Part shown: positions 52,408 through 62,000 of the stretch, in pieces
Layout of the letters: the number at the start of each line of letters is the position of its first letter
Position numbering within the stretch: position 1 is the stretch's first letter
Origin: RGIG5952 sp045603485
GTDB taxonomy: Bacteria > Verrucomicrobiota > Kiritimatiellia > RFP12 > JAAYLN01
DNA: 63,271 nucleotides
Assembly: GCA_045603485.1 (NCBI GenBank)
Contig: JAZUMF010000110.1
Location: 1 to 63,271, forward strand
Reading direction: 5' to 3'
The notes under the pieces: model-generated
What the model was told of the DNA's origin: nothing
Databases searched by the model: none
Seen by the model: only the letters and a program-made list of their open reading frames with translations
Translations under genes and position numbers: made by a program

Positions 52408-52986
52408 CTACTTTCCTCTAAGCTTCCACAAAAGCCATGCCGACAATGTCTTGGCATCGGAGATTGTGCCATCGAGAATGGCTTTCTCGACGCCGTCCTC
52501 GGTAAAGAGCAGAGTCTCGACATTTTCATCTTCGTCAAAGTCTGTCTCGCCAGGGCAGGCTTCAACCTCGGCAAAAAAGAGATGGAGGACTTCTTCAGAG
52601 TAGCCAGGACAAGCATAGATGGAGCCCAGCGGCAGTAACTGACGAACGATGTAGCCGCTCTCCTCGCGGAGTTCGCGATGTGCGGCAACATCGGGGGCCT
52701 CGCCCTCTTCTGTGCATCCTGCCGGCACCTCGATATATGCCTGCTCAATGCACTTTCGATACTGACGGACAAAGACAAACTTGCCGTCGGGGCGACGGGC
52801 AAGAATAGCGACAGCACCACGGTGGCGGACGCACTCTCTTACCGATTTGCTTCCATCGGGGAGTTCAATGTCAATTACATCAACGGTAAGAGCGCGCCCT
52901 TTGAAGCCATTGCGGACATTCAATGTTTTTTCATAGAGGGGAGAATTTTCTCCTTGCTGAGCCTGCGTTCTGTTATTTGCCTGCAT
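52408..52986 (-). CDS. Nudix hydrolase (ADP-sugar pyrophosphatase-like)
   Basis: 192 residues. A complete Nudix box: GCTEEGEAPDVAAHRELREE then SGY (the G-x5-E-x7-R-E-x-x-E-E pattern), preceded by FVRQYRKCIEQAYIEVPAG. The beta-grasp N-terminus IELPDGSKSVRECVRHRGAV resembles NudF/ADP-ribose pyrophosphatases. It hydrolyses nucleoside-diphosphate-linked substrates to two monophosphates. It lies between the kinase-FGE gene (13 bases) and the TagF-like gene (11 bases) in the same run, so it may clean up nucleotide sugars, but the family is often housekeeping. Confidence 0.85.
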   Translation of the reverse strand: MQANNRTQAQQGENSPLYEKTLNVRNGFKGRALTVDVIDIELPDGSKSVRECVRHRGAVAILARRPDGKFVFVRQYRKCIEQAYIEVPAGCTEEGEAPDVAAHRELREESGYIVRQLLPLGSIYACPGYSEEVLHLFFAEVEACPGETDFDEDENVETLLFTEDGVEKAILDGTISDAKTLSAWLLWKLRGK

Positions 52987-52999
52987 AACACACCTACCT

Positions 53000-54988
53000 T
53001 TACTGAATTAAATCTCCTGCAAGGCGAAGACCTATTCGCCTATCCTTTTGTGGAACAAAATCACGCCAGACGACATTGGTATTTATGGCGCAACCGCCTA
53101 TTGGAACGGCATTCTTTCCATTGGGTCTATCAAGACACCACTCATAAACATTACCGAACAGATCGGATACGCCAAAACGATTTGGGAAATGACCGACTGG
53201 ATGTATCACATCGCCAGAATTAAAGGGAAGCCACCCTAAGCTTGGATAACGCTCACCCTTTGCTGCGATTGCCCACTCGTTTGTTGTCGGCAAGCGGAAC
53301 TTGAATGTATTTTGCGAACTATTGAGTTTAGCAATAAACTGAAGACTCTCTTGATGCGAGATTCTCTCGACGGGATAGACATCACGCTTGAGCTCCGAAT
53401 CATTTTTCATGCCGAGTGACTCCCATTGTTCCTGGGTCACTTCGGTCTCACCAAGCCAAAAGCCATGCGAATCGCGGACATAATCGGCATCGGCGGCAGG
53501 AATCCATCGCATACTCAACCTGACTCCTGGTGATATAAAGACAAATTTGCGATTCCCCTCCTTTGCAATATCGGGAAGAGCTTTGTCGTCTAAGTTTGCC
53601 ATTGAGAGTGCGGCATTGAATAGCCCTTCCGCCTCATGATATTGTTGTCTTGCATCGTCCCAATTCATTCGTGCATGAAGAGTCTTGGCATGCTGCATCG
53701 TCCTAAAGGCTTTCTTGACAAGCTCGGTTAACGCCGGGTTATCGCGTAGTCTTGCCAGCATTACCTTCGTCTGCGCGACTGTCGCCAAATCCATTGCATC
53801 TTCGGTCATCTCTTTAATCCTGCGGATGCGCTCGAATCTATTTGGCGGCTCCTTCTGTGGCTCAGGAATGCTTTCGGCCCTTAATGCAAAATTATAAAAG
53901 ATGTTTACGCATAGCCCAACCAGCAGCGCCAATGCCGCGCCTGCAACAAAGGGTCTTAAATTCCGTAATGGACGGCTTGGAGAAGTCCGCTCTGATGCGG
54001 CGTCAATGAATGCGCGGCAGGAAGAATGCCGCGATGTAGGATCTTTAGACAGAGCCTTAATGATGGCATTATTCAGATTTTTTGAAAGACCGTTGATGGG
54101 GTCTGGCGCTCGGGCTACAACCGCGCGCTCCATAACGAGCGAATCACCCGACTCAAATGCCGAGGCAAAGGGAACATTGCCTGACAGCAATTCATAGAGA
54201 AGACAGGCAAGTGCATATTGATCTGCCTTGCCGTCTTGTTTTCCTCCAGCCCACTGCTCCGGCGCCATATAGGGTCGAGTTCCCGCCACATCTCCGGTCA
54301 TAGAACTAACTCGCCCCATAGAGCTTCGAATTTCGGCAGCTAAGCCAAAATCCAAAACAGTTGTATAATAATCGCCATCGCGGTTCTCTATAACGATATT
54401 TGAGGGCTTTATATCTCTATGGACGACTTTGTTTGCATGAGCATAATCTAAAACATCTGCCACCTGCCTGCAAATATCTAGGGCTATCTGTACGGGAACA
54501 ATTCCACTTGGAAATTGGCGTTTCCAAGAAGAAAGCGTCTCGCCTGGAGCATAGCTCATTAAAAGAACCGAGTCGCCGGCTGAAATGCGAAGCGGATTTG
54601 AAAGACCGCCTGCGAAGTTTTCGACATTCTGTACAAGATGCAAAACCAAAGCAGGGGCAATATGCGGATGGTGGAGGCGCGAGACTATTGCAAAATTGGC
54701 ACGCATGCGTGCCATTTCATCCGCATTGTCACGCAAAAGCGGATGGAGCGTCTTTACTGCTACCTTTGTCTTTGAAACGGTATCAAGTGCCAAATAGACA
54801 ATGCCGAATGCACCGCCGCCCAACTGCCTTAAAACGATATACTGGTCAAACTTCCCCAGCGCATCGGCTGGAATGTCTTTTTCAGGGGCTGAAAGCGATG
54901 GAGAAGATGCTAAACTTCCCAAAATGGGGGCGGAAGAAGAGCCCGCATCCCCATCTCTGAAAATTAGCCTTTCACCATCATCACCCAT
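53000..54988 (-). CDS. Ser/Thr protein kinase with C-terminal FGE-sulfatase (SUMF1-like) domain
   Basis: 662 residues. Kinase domain at 48-335: LGGGAFGIVYLALD (Gly-rich loop), VAVKTL (Lys), VVHRDIKPSNIV (188-199), LDFGLA (DFG 213-215) and YMAPEQ (240-245). A membrane helix follows near 345-365 (AGAALALLVGLCVNIFYNFA), then a helical stretch and, from about 490, an FGE-sulfatase domain (GFWLGETEVTQEQWESLG, KFRLPTTNEWAIAAKGE, DLFGNVYEWCLDRPNG, IGLRLAG). The paired cysteines of a true formylglycine enzyme are not evident, so the outer domain may bind a ligand instead of modifying sulfatases. The design is a receptor kinase. It sits between HAD and Nudix genes. Confidence 0.88.
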   Translation of the reverse strand: MGDDGERLIFRDGDAGSSSAPILGSLASSPSLSAPEKDIPADALGKFDQYIVLRQLGGGAFGIVYLALDTVSKTKVAVKTLHPLLRDNADEMARMRANFAIVSRLHHPHIAPALVLHLVQNVENFAGGLSNPLRISAGDSVLLMSYAPGETLSSWKRQFPSGIVPVQIALDICRQVADVLDYAHANKVVHRDIKPSNIVIENRDGDYYTTVLDFGLAAEIRSSMGRVSSMTGDVAGTRPYMAPEQWAGGKQDGKADQYALACLLYELLSGNVPFASAFESGDSLVMERAVVARAPDPINGLSKNLNNAIIKALSKDPTSRHSSCRAFIDAASERTSPSRPLRNLRPFVAGAALALLVGLCVNIFYNFALRAESIPEPQKEPPNRFERIRRIKEMTEDAMDLATVAQTKVMLARLRDNPALTELVKKAFRTMQHAKTLHARMNWDDARQQYHEAEGLFNAALSMANLDDKALPDIAKEGNRKFVFISPGVRLSMRWIPAADADYVRDSHGFWLGETEVTQEQWESLGMKNDSELKRDVYPVERISHQESLQFIAKLNSSQNTFKFRLPTTNEWAIAAKGERYPSLGWLPFNSGDVIHPVGHFPNRFGVSDLFGNVYEWCLDRPNGKNAVPIGGCAINTNVVWRDFVPQKDRRIGLRLAGDLIQ

Positions 54989-54995
54989 AAAAGCT

Positions 54996-55808
54996 CTACT
55001 TACAGAAGACCCTTCTCAAGACCTTCATTACACCGTCATCATCGTTTGAGGGCGCCTCATACTTGCTGATCGCCTTAACCTGAGGCACGGCGTTTGCCAT
55101 AGCATAGCTTTCCGTGCATGCGGACAGCAAGCCCAAATCATTGTCGAAATCGCCAAATGCCATACACTCATCAGGAGAAATTCCCAAACGCTGCTGCAGG
55201 AATCGGATACCGTCACCCTTATCGACACCCGCAGGCATAACATCAAGCCAGATATCGGCGCTGACGCGGACGCACATCTCATCGCCGTCGAGCGGGCTTA
55301 ATACCGGTAAAATATTCTTTGTTGAATTCTCTAAATCGTGAAGTGCGATCTTTATGATCTTATCGCGGCGAGCCTTCTCGAAGAGTTCGTCGGAATGCTT
55401 TACTCGGGCATAATACAGGGCAATGTCATCCATCTCGCTTTGGTGACGGCACTTGGGACTGTAGGCACAATCTGCGCAGCAGACAACAGGCAATACCGTA
55501 GGAATGGCAGAAGCGGCTCTTAGGACGCGTTCAACCTGCTCACTTGTAAAATTGCGCGAAAGCACAATCTCGCCATAAATGCAAAAGAGAGCTCCATTGT
55601 CTGCCATAAAGACCAAATCATCCTGGCAGTCGCCAAACTTTGTCAAAATATTGTAGTACTGACGCCCAGAGGCAATCACGACATGAATACCGCGCGAATG
55701 TAAATCGCGAGCCATATCAAAAAAACCTTCAGGAACACGCTTTTGCGAATCCAAAAGCGTTCCATCCAAATCCATCGCAACCAATTTGATTTTCGTACCG
55801 TCAGTCAT
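54996..55808 (-). CDS. HAD superfamily Cof-type phosphatase
   Basis: 270 residues. Motif I VAMDLDGTLLDSQKRVPEGF, motif II HVVIASGRQYYN (Ser/Thr region), and motif IV in MAFGDFDNDLGLLSACTESY followed by AMANAVPQVKAISKYEAPSN. The C2-type cap contains four cysteines (VVCCADCAYSPKC), an unusual cluster that could bind metal. Family members dephosphorylate sugar phosphates or flavin nucleotides. It is 7 bases upstream of the kinase-FGE gene and 2 bases after the LptF/G gene. Confidence 0.85.
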   Translation of the reverse strand: MTDGTKIKLVAMDLDGTLLDSQKRVPEGFFDMARDLHSRGIHVVIASGRQYYNILTKFGDCQDDLVFMADNGALFCIYGEIVLSRNFTSEQVERVLRAASAIPTVLPVVCCADCAYSPKCRHQSEMDDIALYYARVKHSDELFEKARRDKIIKIALHDLENSTKNILPVLSPLDGDEMCVRVSADIWLDVMPAGVDKGDGIRFLQQRLGISPDECMAFGDFDNDLGLLSACTESYAMANAVPQVKAISKYEAPSNDDDGVMKVLRRVFCK

Positions 55809-55810
55809 AA

Positions 55811-56932
55811 TTAACGATGCTTTCTGAAGAGATAAAGCCCCGCGCTTAAAATTACAAAATTAGGGAATGCGACTCCAAGCCAAATTGGAATCACTCCACC
55901 CTTAGCCTGAACTCCGCAGAAGAGCGTTAAGGCATAATATCCGATAAAAAGGAGAATCGCCATAACGACACCGGAAAAGACACTTTGTCGCCCGGTGGCG
56001 ACTCCAGCTGGGACGGCAAAGAGAGTGATGAAGAATGCCGCTAATGGTGCTACAAAACGATTTACTATCTCATAAATCCAAATACGGCGAACCTTCGTGG
56101 CAAGACTGGGTCTTACCTCAACATATCGAATCATATCGCGCACAGAAAGCATCTCTTGAGTAGGATTTACCCCCTGTTGCGTATGTTCAACGATAAAATC
56201 GCGAGGCTGTTCATCAAGCTCAGGCATAACCATCACCGCACGGGAATAAGTCCAATAAGGCACACGCTTCGTTGGATCCTCAAGATGCGAATCAGGTCTA
56301 AGCTTTGAAACTGTTACATCCTGAAACCACCACGCTCCGTCATGATATACTCCGGATTGGGAAGATAATACTTGAGATTTGTAACCATCCTCGTCCGTCC
56401 AAGTAATTCGAACATCCTTAAGAGAATTATCCTTCGTCTGAAATTGCCCAATCTGCCAATCACGGCGACCGGCGACATTGTTATAAGGAACATTAGAGAG
56501 ATATAAACTTGAGTCGGTTTTAAAGCCCGAATTCTTTAATATTTCAGCTTCATAGATAGCCTTTGGTGCATAAAACTCGCTGCAAATAAAGGTCAATCCT
56601 GAAAAAACCAAGGCCGCACACAGCATAGGCGCAACAATCGTTGAAAAGCCGATTCCGCTTGCGCGCATTGCCGTTATCTCGCTATGGCGGGCAAGCTGCC
56701 ACATAGCATAAAGTCCGCCAAGCAAAAGCGAAGGGGTAATCAGCCACTGAAGGTCATTAGCCAAAAAACCGAATATATACTTCAGAATGTATATAGCAGG
56801 CGGCTTTGCCTGAAACATCTTGTCAATTTCACCAAACAGCTCAAAGATAAGATGCAGCGAAGCAAAAGCCAGAAAGCAATACGCCACAGGCGTTAAAAAT
56901 TCACGAAGGATATATCTAGTGAGAATTCTCAT
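55811..56932 (-). CDS. LptF/LptG family LPS export permease
   Basis: 373 residues if the ATG at 56932 is used; ATG 56935 and TTG 56956 are alternatives. Helices at the N-terminus (RYILREFLTPVAYCFLAFAS, LASLHLIFELFG) and C-terminus (FVAPLAAFFITLFAVPAGVA, VVMAILLFIGYYALTLFCGV), with a periplasmic beta-jellyroll between. The coupling motif HSEITAMRASGIGFSTIV is the family signature. Together with LptB and a partner it extracts lipopolysaccharide from the inner membrane. Only one of the usual F/G pair is in the window. The upstream neighbour hldD makes the heptose of the LPS core, a coherent pairing. Confidence 0.85.
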   Translation of the reverse strand: MRILTRYILREFLTPVAYCFLAFASLHLIFELFGEIDKMFQAKPPAIYILKYIFGFLANDLQWLITPSLLLGGLYAMWQLARHSEITAMRASGIGFSTIVAPMLCAALVFSGLTFICSEFYAPKAIYEAEILKNSGFKTDSSLYLSNVPYNNVAGRRDWQIGQFQTKDNSLKDVRITWTDEDGYKSQVLSSQSGVYHDGAWWFQDVTVSKLRPDSHLEDPTKRVPYWTYSRAVMVMPELDEQPRDFIVEHTQQGVNPTQEMLSVRDMIRYVEVRPSLATKVRRIWIYEIVNRFVAPLAAFFITLFAVPAGVATGRQSVFSGVVMAILLFIGYYALTLFCGVQAKGGVIPIWLGVAFPNFVILSAGLYLFRKHR

Positions 56933-56962
56933 CATTATCCCATCAAAGACATTCAATGCCTA

Positions 56963-57931
56963 CTAGCAAATTCCCTTTTCAATGTAGTTTACGACATAGT
57001 CGAAAATTGCATCCTCAAGAGAAGTAAACTCATGAGTAAAGCCAGCGGCACGCGCCTTTGACATATCTGCCTCGGTAAAGTACTGATATTGGTCTCTCAG
57101 AGAAAGCGGCATCTCAATAAACTCAATATTCTCAGGGATATTCAAAGCTCTGAAAACCGCGCGGGAGAGGTCGACCCAAGAGCGGGCATGGCCCGTTCCG
57201 CAGTTGAAGATGCCGTTTTTGTCGGGATTGTCGTAGAAGAACATCACCTCTGCAACGGCGTCCTTGACATAGACAAAATCGCGGACCTGACCGCCGTCTG
57301 GATATTCTGGCTTGTATGACTTGAAGAGGCGCATCACGCCATCCTTCTTAATCTGAGCGCAAGCCTTATGGACCAGAGAGCGCATATCACCCTTATGATC
57401 CTCATTCGGGCCATAAACATTGAAAAACTTCAAGCCGACAATCTTGTCAAGCCAGCCGTTCTCGATAGCAATCAAATCAAAATCCTGCTTGGACTGGCCA
57501 TAAAGATTCAAAGGCTTCAACGAAGGAATCTTTGCGATATCATCTGAGTAGCCCTGTTCACCATTACCATATGTGGCAGCACTGGAGGCATAAATAAAGC
57601 GGCGATTGCCGGCTATGCACCACTCGGCCAAAAACTTCGTATAGGCAACATTATTGTCTGATAGATAGTCCCAATCTCTCTCAAGAGTTGAAGAACACGC
57701 CCCCAAATGAAAAACGGCGACGGCATCATCATGCAAACCCTTACGAACCTCATCGCGGAATGCGCGCTTATCGACAAAAGCCGAATAGCGCATACGCGAC
57801 AAATGAACCTCCTTAAGGGGATGGTTCAAGTTGTCCACGATAACAATATCGTCCTCGCCGCGAGCATTCAGTGCTGCGACCACATTGCTGCCGATAAACC
57901 CGGCACCGCCAGTAACTATCAATTTTGCCAT
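56963..57931 (-). CDS. hldD: ADP-L-glycero-D-manno-heptose 6-epimerase
   Basis: 322 residues, normal length. Rossmann motif KLIVTGGAGFIGSNVVAAL, VDNLNHPLKEVHLS typical of HldD, Ser in FIYASSAATYGNG, the YGQSKQDFD motif (Tyr-x-x-x-Lys) and FFNVYGPNEDHKGDMRSLVH. It makes the heptose precursor of inner-core LPS and so indicates a Gram-negative outer membrane. The minus strand has TATTAT (57943-57938) only 6 bases before the ATG, so the transcript may be leaderless. It is the first gene of the minus-strand run that continues to 41880. Confidence 0.92.
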   Translation of the reverse strand: MAKLIVTGGAGFIGSNVVAALNARGEDDIVIVDNLNHPLKEVHLSRMRYSAFVDKRAFRDEVRKGLHDDAVAVFHLGACSSTLERDWDYLSDNNVAYTKFLAEWCIAGNRRFIYASSAATYGNGEQGYSDDIAKIPSLKPLNLYGQSKQDFDLIAIENGWLDKIVGLKFFNVYGPNEDHKGDMRSLVHKACAQIKKDGVMRLFKSYKPEYPDGGQVRDFVYVKDAVAEVMFFYDNPDKNGIFNCGTGHARSWVDLSRAVFRALNIPENIEFIEMPLSLRDQYQYFTEADMSKARAAGFTHEFTSLEDAIFDYVVNYIEKGIC

Positions 57932-57937
57932 ATAAAA

Positions 57938-57943
57938 ATAATA
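57938..57943 (-). promoter_or_regulatory. -10 box for hldD (near-leaderless)
   Basis: TATTAT on the minus strand, six bases before the ATG at 57931. At 17 bases upstream is TTCATT, a weak -35. Confidence 0.4.
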
Positions 57944-57991
57944 CCAAAAAAAGGCTAAAGAATGAAGTTTTAACCTAAATTTTCAAGTATT

Positions 57992-59008
57992 TTATCTCTT
58001 CGGCTCCAGATTTGTATCATTTGGCACAGGGTTGAAATAAATACCGCTACCATTACCATCAAACAACAGTCGCAAGACCCCACCATAGAACGCCCCGGAA
58101 ATTTTGCCATAATGTGCAGAAATCAACTTCCCCGATTCATCGACCTTGCATCGTGTCCTGAAAACCATATATTTATCTTTTTCTAAATGCAGGGATATTC
58201 TTTGATTTTTCGGCATAGAGAGTGCATCTTTATTTTTAAACAGAAAATAACTTTGTGAATATGCAGTGGCATTGGTTGACGCATCGTAACAAGTATCAAA
58301 TGTCGAATACGAATCTTTCTCCAAAATGTAAAATCCCGCATACGGAATATTTGTAAACGAAATTTCGGTTGTAGTATCTCTACTATATCTATCAAAAATA
58401 ACACCGCTAAATTTTACCTTAAGATCTTCATACTCACCCTCACCATAGGGAGAACACCATTTTCCTTTCTCTAAATCTAGCCCAATCCATACATTGGTAA
58501 TCGGCGGATTGTATGGCTCAGATCTCCAGTTACAAAAAGATAATTCTGTCGGATTTTTTATTCTTTTCAAGACGATTGTTCGGTTTTCACCGTATGGTTG
58601 CCATTTCCCGTCTATTAAAACGGGTGAAACACCTTTTCGCCAATGAAAGTCAATCTTATCAAATGATGAATAATATCCGTCTTTATGAAATCCAGCGCTC
58701 ATTCTACCGCCGACTTTTTCTGATATTTCCACATAGCCTCTTTCATCGCTGCAAAGTGAATCGTACCATGTCTTTCGTGGATAATCGTTTTGCCACTCTA
58801 TATTGACAGATACATTGGAAACTGAGCCTCCTTCATCGTCAACTATCCGATAAATAATTTTAGCCATAGCACCTTTTCTAAGGGCTTTTTGAACCTCCGG
58901 CCTCGTTGCTTCATCATAAATAGCTTGGAATTCAGGGCTGAATTTATGAACAACAGCAAGTGCATTTATGCAGAAAAGCGTGATTGCGAGGATTAAGAAT
59001 TGTTTCAT
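57992..59008 (-). CDS. Exported protein of unknown function
   Basis: 338 residues with a signal peptide (MKQFLILAITLFCINALA). After a helical start (FQAIYDEATRPEVQKALRKG) a beta-rich domain follows that resembles carboxypeptidase-regulatory or Ig-like folds in strand spacing (YRIVDDEGGSVSNVSVNIEW, ERGYVEISEKVGGRMSAGFH), but no family is recognised. A later region has several aromatic and Tyr/Asn-rich strands. Its start ATG overlaps the stop of the giant hydrolase gene by four bases (ATGA), so translation is probably coupled and the two may work together outside the cell. Confidence 0.65.
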   Translation of the reverse strand: MKQFLILAITLFCINALAVVHKFSPEFQAIYDEATRPEVQKALRKGAMAKIIYRIVDDEGGSVSNVSVNIEWQNDYPRKTWYDSLCSDERGYVEISEKVGGRMSAGFHKDGYYSSFDKIDFHWRKGVSPVLIDGKWQPYGENRTIVLKRIKNPTELSFCNWRSEPYNPPITNVWIGLDLEKGKWCSPYGEGEYEDLKVKFSGVIFDRYSRDTTTEISFTNIPYAGFYILEKDSYSTFDTCYDASTNATAYSQSYFLFKNKDALSMPKNQRISLHLEKDKYMVFRTRCKVDESGKLISAHYGKISGAFYGGVLRLLFDGNGSGIYFNPVPNDTNLEPKR

Positions 59009-62000
59009 TTCAGATTTCCTTTCTCAAGTATTTTATAAAAAGCGGGATAGGTACAGAAATAAGCCATGTTTTTAATATCGGAATGAAGCCAAGGCATAAT
59101 CGCACCTCTTGAGATTCTTTGTGAACATGAACGACCCCATTCATTTGAACGATTATCTTGGTTATTAAAATCAAAATCTAAACCATCATCTACATTCCTA
59201 CCAATAGTAATCACCTTACCTGCAGCACTTGAAACAGCCGGGATATGAAATGCAAGAATATCTGCGATTTCATAATCAGTCATAACTGGGCTGAACATCG
59301 CTGATACGCCTCTATTAAAGACCGGATTACTAACAATTGAACCATTCTCAATAAGTGCATTCGCACCTGCAGGAGAGTATTTAACCCAAACTAACATATT
59401 GTTTATATTGGTAACCCAACAATGAAAACTCCAGCCAGCCAGCAAAGAGCCCGCAATGTTCACACCTTTGAATACCTCTTGCTTTTGCCATGGATAGGCA
59501 CCAAGCGATAAGTCAATATCGATAAATGGCCAGCTGGAACTTAATGTAGGCCAATGAAAAACGCCAGTAGTAAGACCTGGGACTTCAGAAGCTTCCGCAA
59601 ATACCTCATCGCCTGAAGAATAAAAATTAAATACCTTTAGACCTGTTTTTTTTAATAGTGGAGCGAAACGCCCTGCCCAGCCAATTTTCCCACGGGCGTC
59701 ATTAACATCATTTGTAAACCATGTATACCAATTTGCCGCCCATGTCCGTGAATCATATCCTGACCAGTCAGTTGGCCTATATTTTGAAATGATTTCATTA
59801 TTATTCCCTTGCAATTCTGGCCTATATGCTTCAGATGCAACTGCTGCATTAAGCATTATATATGTTTTTGCATTAGCACCTTTAAGCAAGGCTTCCGAGA
59901 CTACCATATTACCAAGGGAATGACCTATTAGAACTGCGTCATGCCCATACTTATTGACCAAATTTTTAAAAGTCGATGCAGTGAGTAGCGCTTGCCTGAC
60001 ATCACGATGATAATGCAAGGCATTTAATTCTTCAAATAAATGATGAAAATCGCCTGACCATGTAACGCCCCAATAGCGGGCATTCATACCTGACACCCAA
60101 AATCTTTTGAACAACTCCCGATTCCAATCCATAGCTGCATCTTCTGAAACATTGAAGCCATGAACAAAAAAAAGATCTTTGGGGGCAAGTTCACAATCTG
60201 GATTATTTGGAGGCTCCTCTGTCCCAGAGAAACTTGTCATTTCTTCGTTGTGTGCGCCACGAATATTTACAAATCTAAACATATCATCAACGCTTGATGT
60301 TTTTATTGGAAGGGTGCATGAATACATTTCTCTATCATAAACCGAAATCGTCATCTTTAAATTGAAAGTCTTTGCCTTTCTTGCTTCAGCAACCATGAGA
60401 CAGGACTTTTCATTAAACGACAAAGCTTGTCCCTTGGGTATTACAACTCCTTTTTCGTCTAATGTTCTTAACGGAGCATTTGTCAATCCATTGTTATAAA
60501 TATCAACTTGCGGAGAGGTGCGAATATCTCCTGCCAACAAATGATTGATTTCGGCAAATGTATAATTTAAAATATCGTCCTCAGATTCTGTTGTGATTTT
60601 GAAGTTAATGCCGTTTCCCCATTCTGTAAGAAACGGCCCAAAGTGAATTGCTATGGGAAAAAGATTTATTAAATCAAATGTGCCATCAACTTTTTGGTTG
60701 CTCCAATTATCCGTACCAGATACTGATTGCTCTTGCCATACAGCCCCTGAAATTTTAGACTCATTAGTCCAATATCTGAAGATTTTCCCTGCTTTAAAGA
60801 GTGCGATGTCCCATTTGTCAATTGAGCCGTCTCGATTGTAATCAGGCAGTAACAACGGTTCTATTGATGTTATGCGTTGCTGTGCAAAATCACGGACATA
60901 ATGTGAACCATCTTCTGCAATAAACTCAACTGATAAGTCGCAATACCCGGTCTCAAGAGATTCAATCTGAATTGGTATGCTATTTTCGGCACTATCGCCA
61001 TAACGACTTATGAGATTAAACCATTTGCGAATTGAGATATAGCGTACCGGTGTTGTTTCGCTGTCTAAAAGAAGCTTTTTGGGATAATGAAATGAATATG
61101 TATTTACCTCTGGTAGGTATACTTTGAATTTGCCGGCTCCGTTTAATGCAAGACGCAAAAAACCATTTGCAATAAGTGTGTCTGTTTTTATATGGAGCCT
61201 GTTAGTATGATTTGTTCCCGTAGGGATAGGGTATCCAATTGAATATGATAATTGGTTATACTCTTCAAGCGCTGGTTCAGCCGATGGCGTTTCAATTTTA
61301 ACTCCAAGAACGGTATATTTATTTGTGCTTATAATTTTACCATTGTTTACTACATAGACAATCGCATCATCAAATTTCTTACTGGGCGCATCCCCAGATA
61401 CGGTTACGGTGCATGAATCGTATGCTATATCAAACCCTTCGCCATTTTCATTGCTGATTTGAGTGCGATGTGAAGCGGACAATACCGTTGAATAATTTTC
61501 TGCGTGCTCGGGGCAAGCGCAGCATCTATCGTTGTCGTTTTTTATATGGAGAGAAATATCATCGGTATTATCTCTATACAGATACAGTACATTAGGCTGA
61601 GGGTTTCCAGATAATATTTCATAATACTCATCATCAAAAATGTCATTGTCGTTTTCAAATTGATTGGCTTGGCAATCACAGGGAAGCGAGTCGCAATTAC
61701 ATGCGTTTATGTCGCAACATTCGCACTGCTCAAAGCAATTGCAATATTCATTATCACCGCTTTCACTTTCTGTATCAATGTCGGGACAATACCTAAATGT
61801 TTGCGTAAATGTTGCAGGTGCGCTATTTAATTTTTTTGGATGACTCAGTGTATAGTTTATAGTCCGAGATTGGTCTTTAGGGAAGTCGCTGTTTATTATT
61901 GCACTGATTGGCGGTCGATTTAATATAGTAACATCCATGGATTCGCTTGACCATGTTGCGGTTAAGTCTTCAAATTCTAATCCGTGGGTAAGCGTAACAA

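Noticed and set aside
60780..60850. Cellulosome dockerin in the giant hydrolase
   Set aside because: Only one calcium-loop-like unit is present, while true type I dockerins have two; no cohesin seen. Kept only as dockerin-like.
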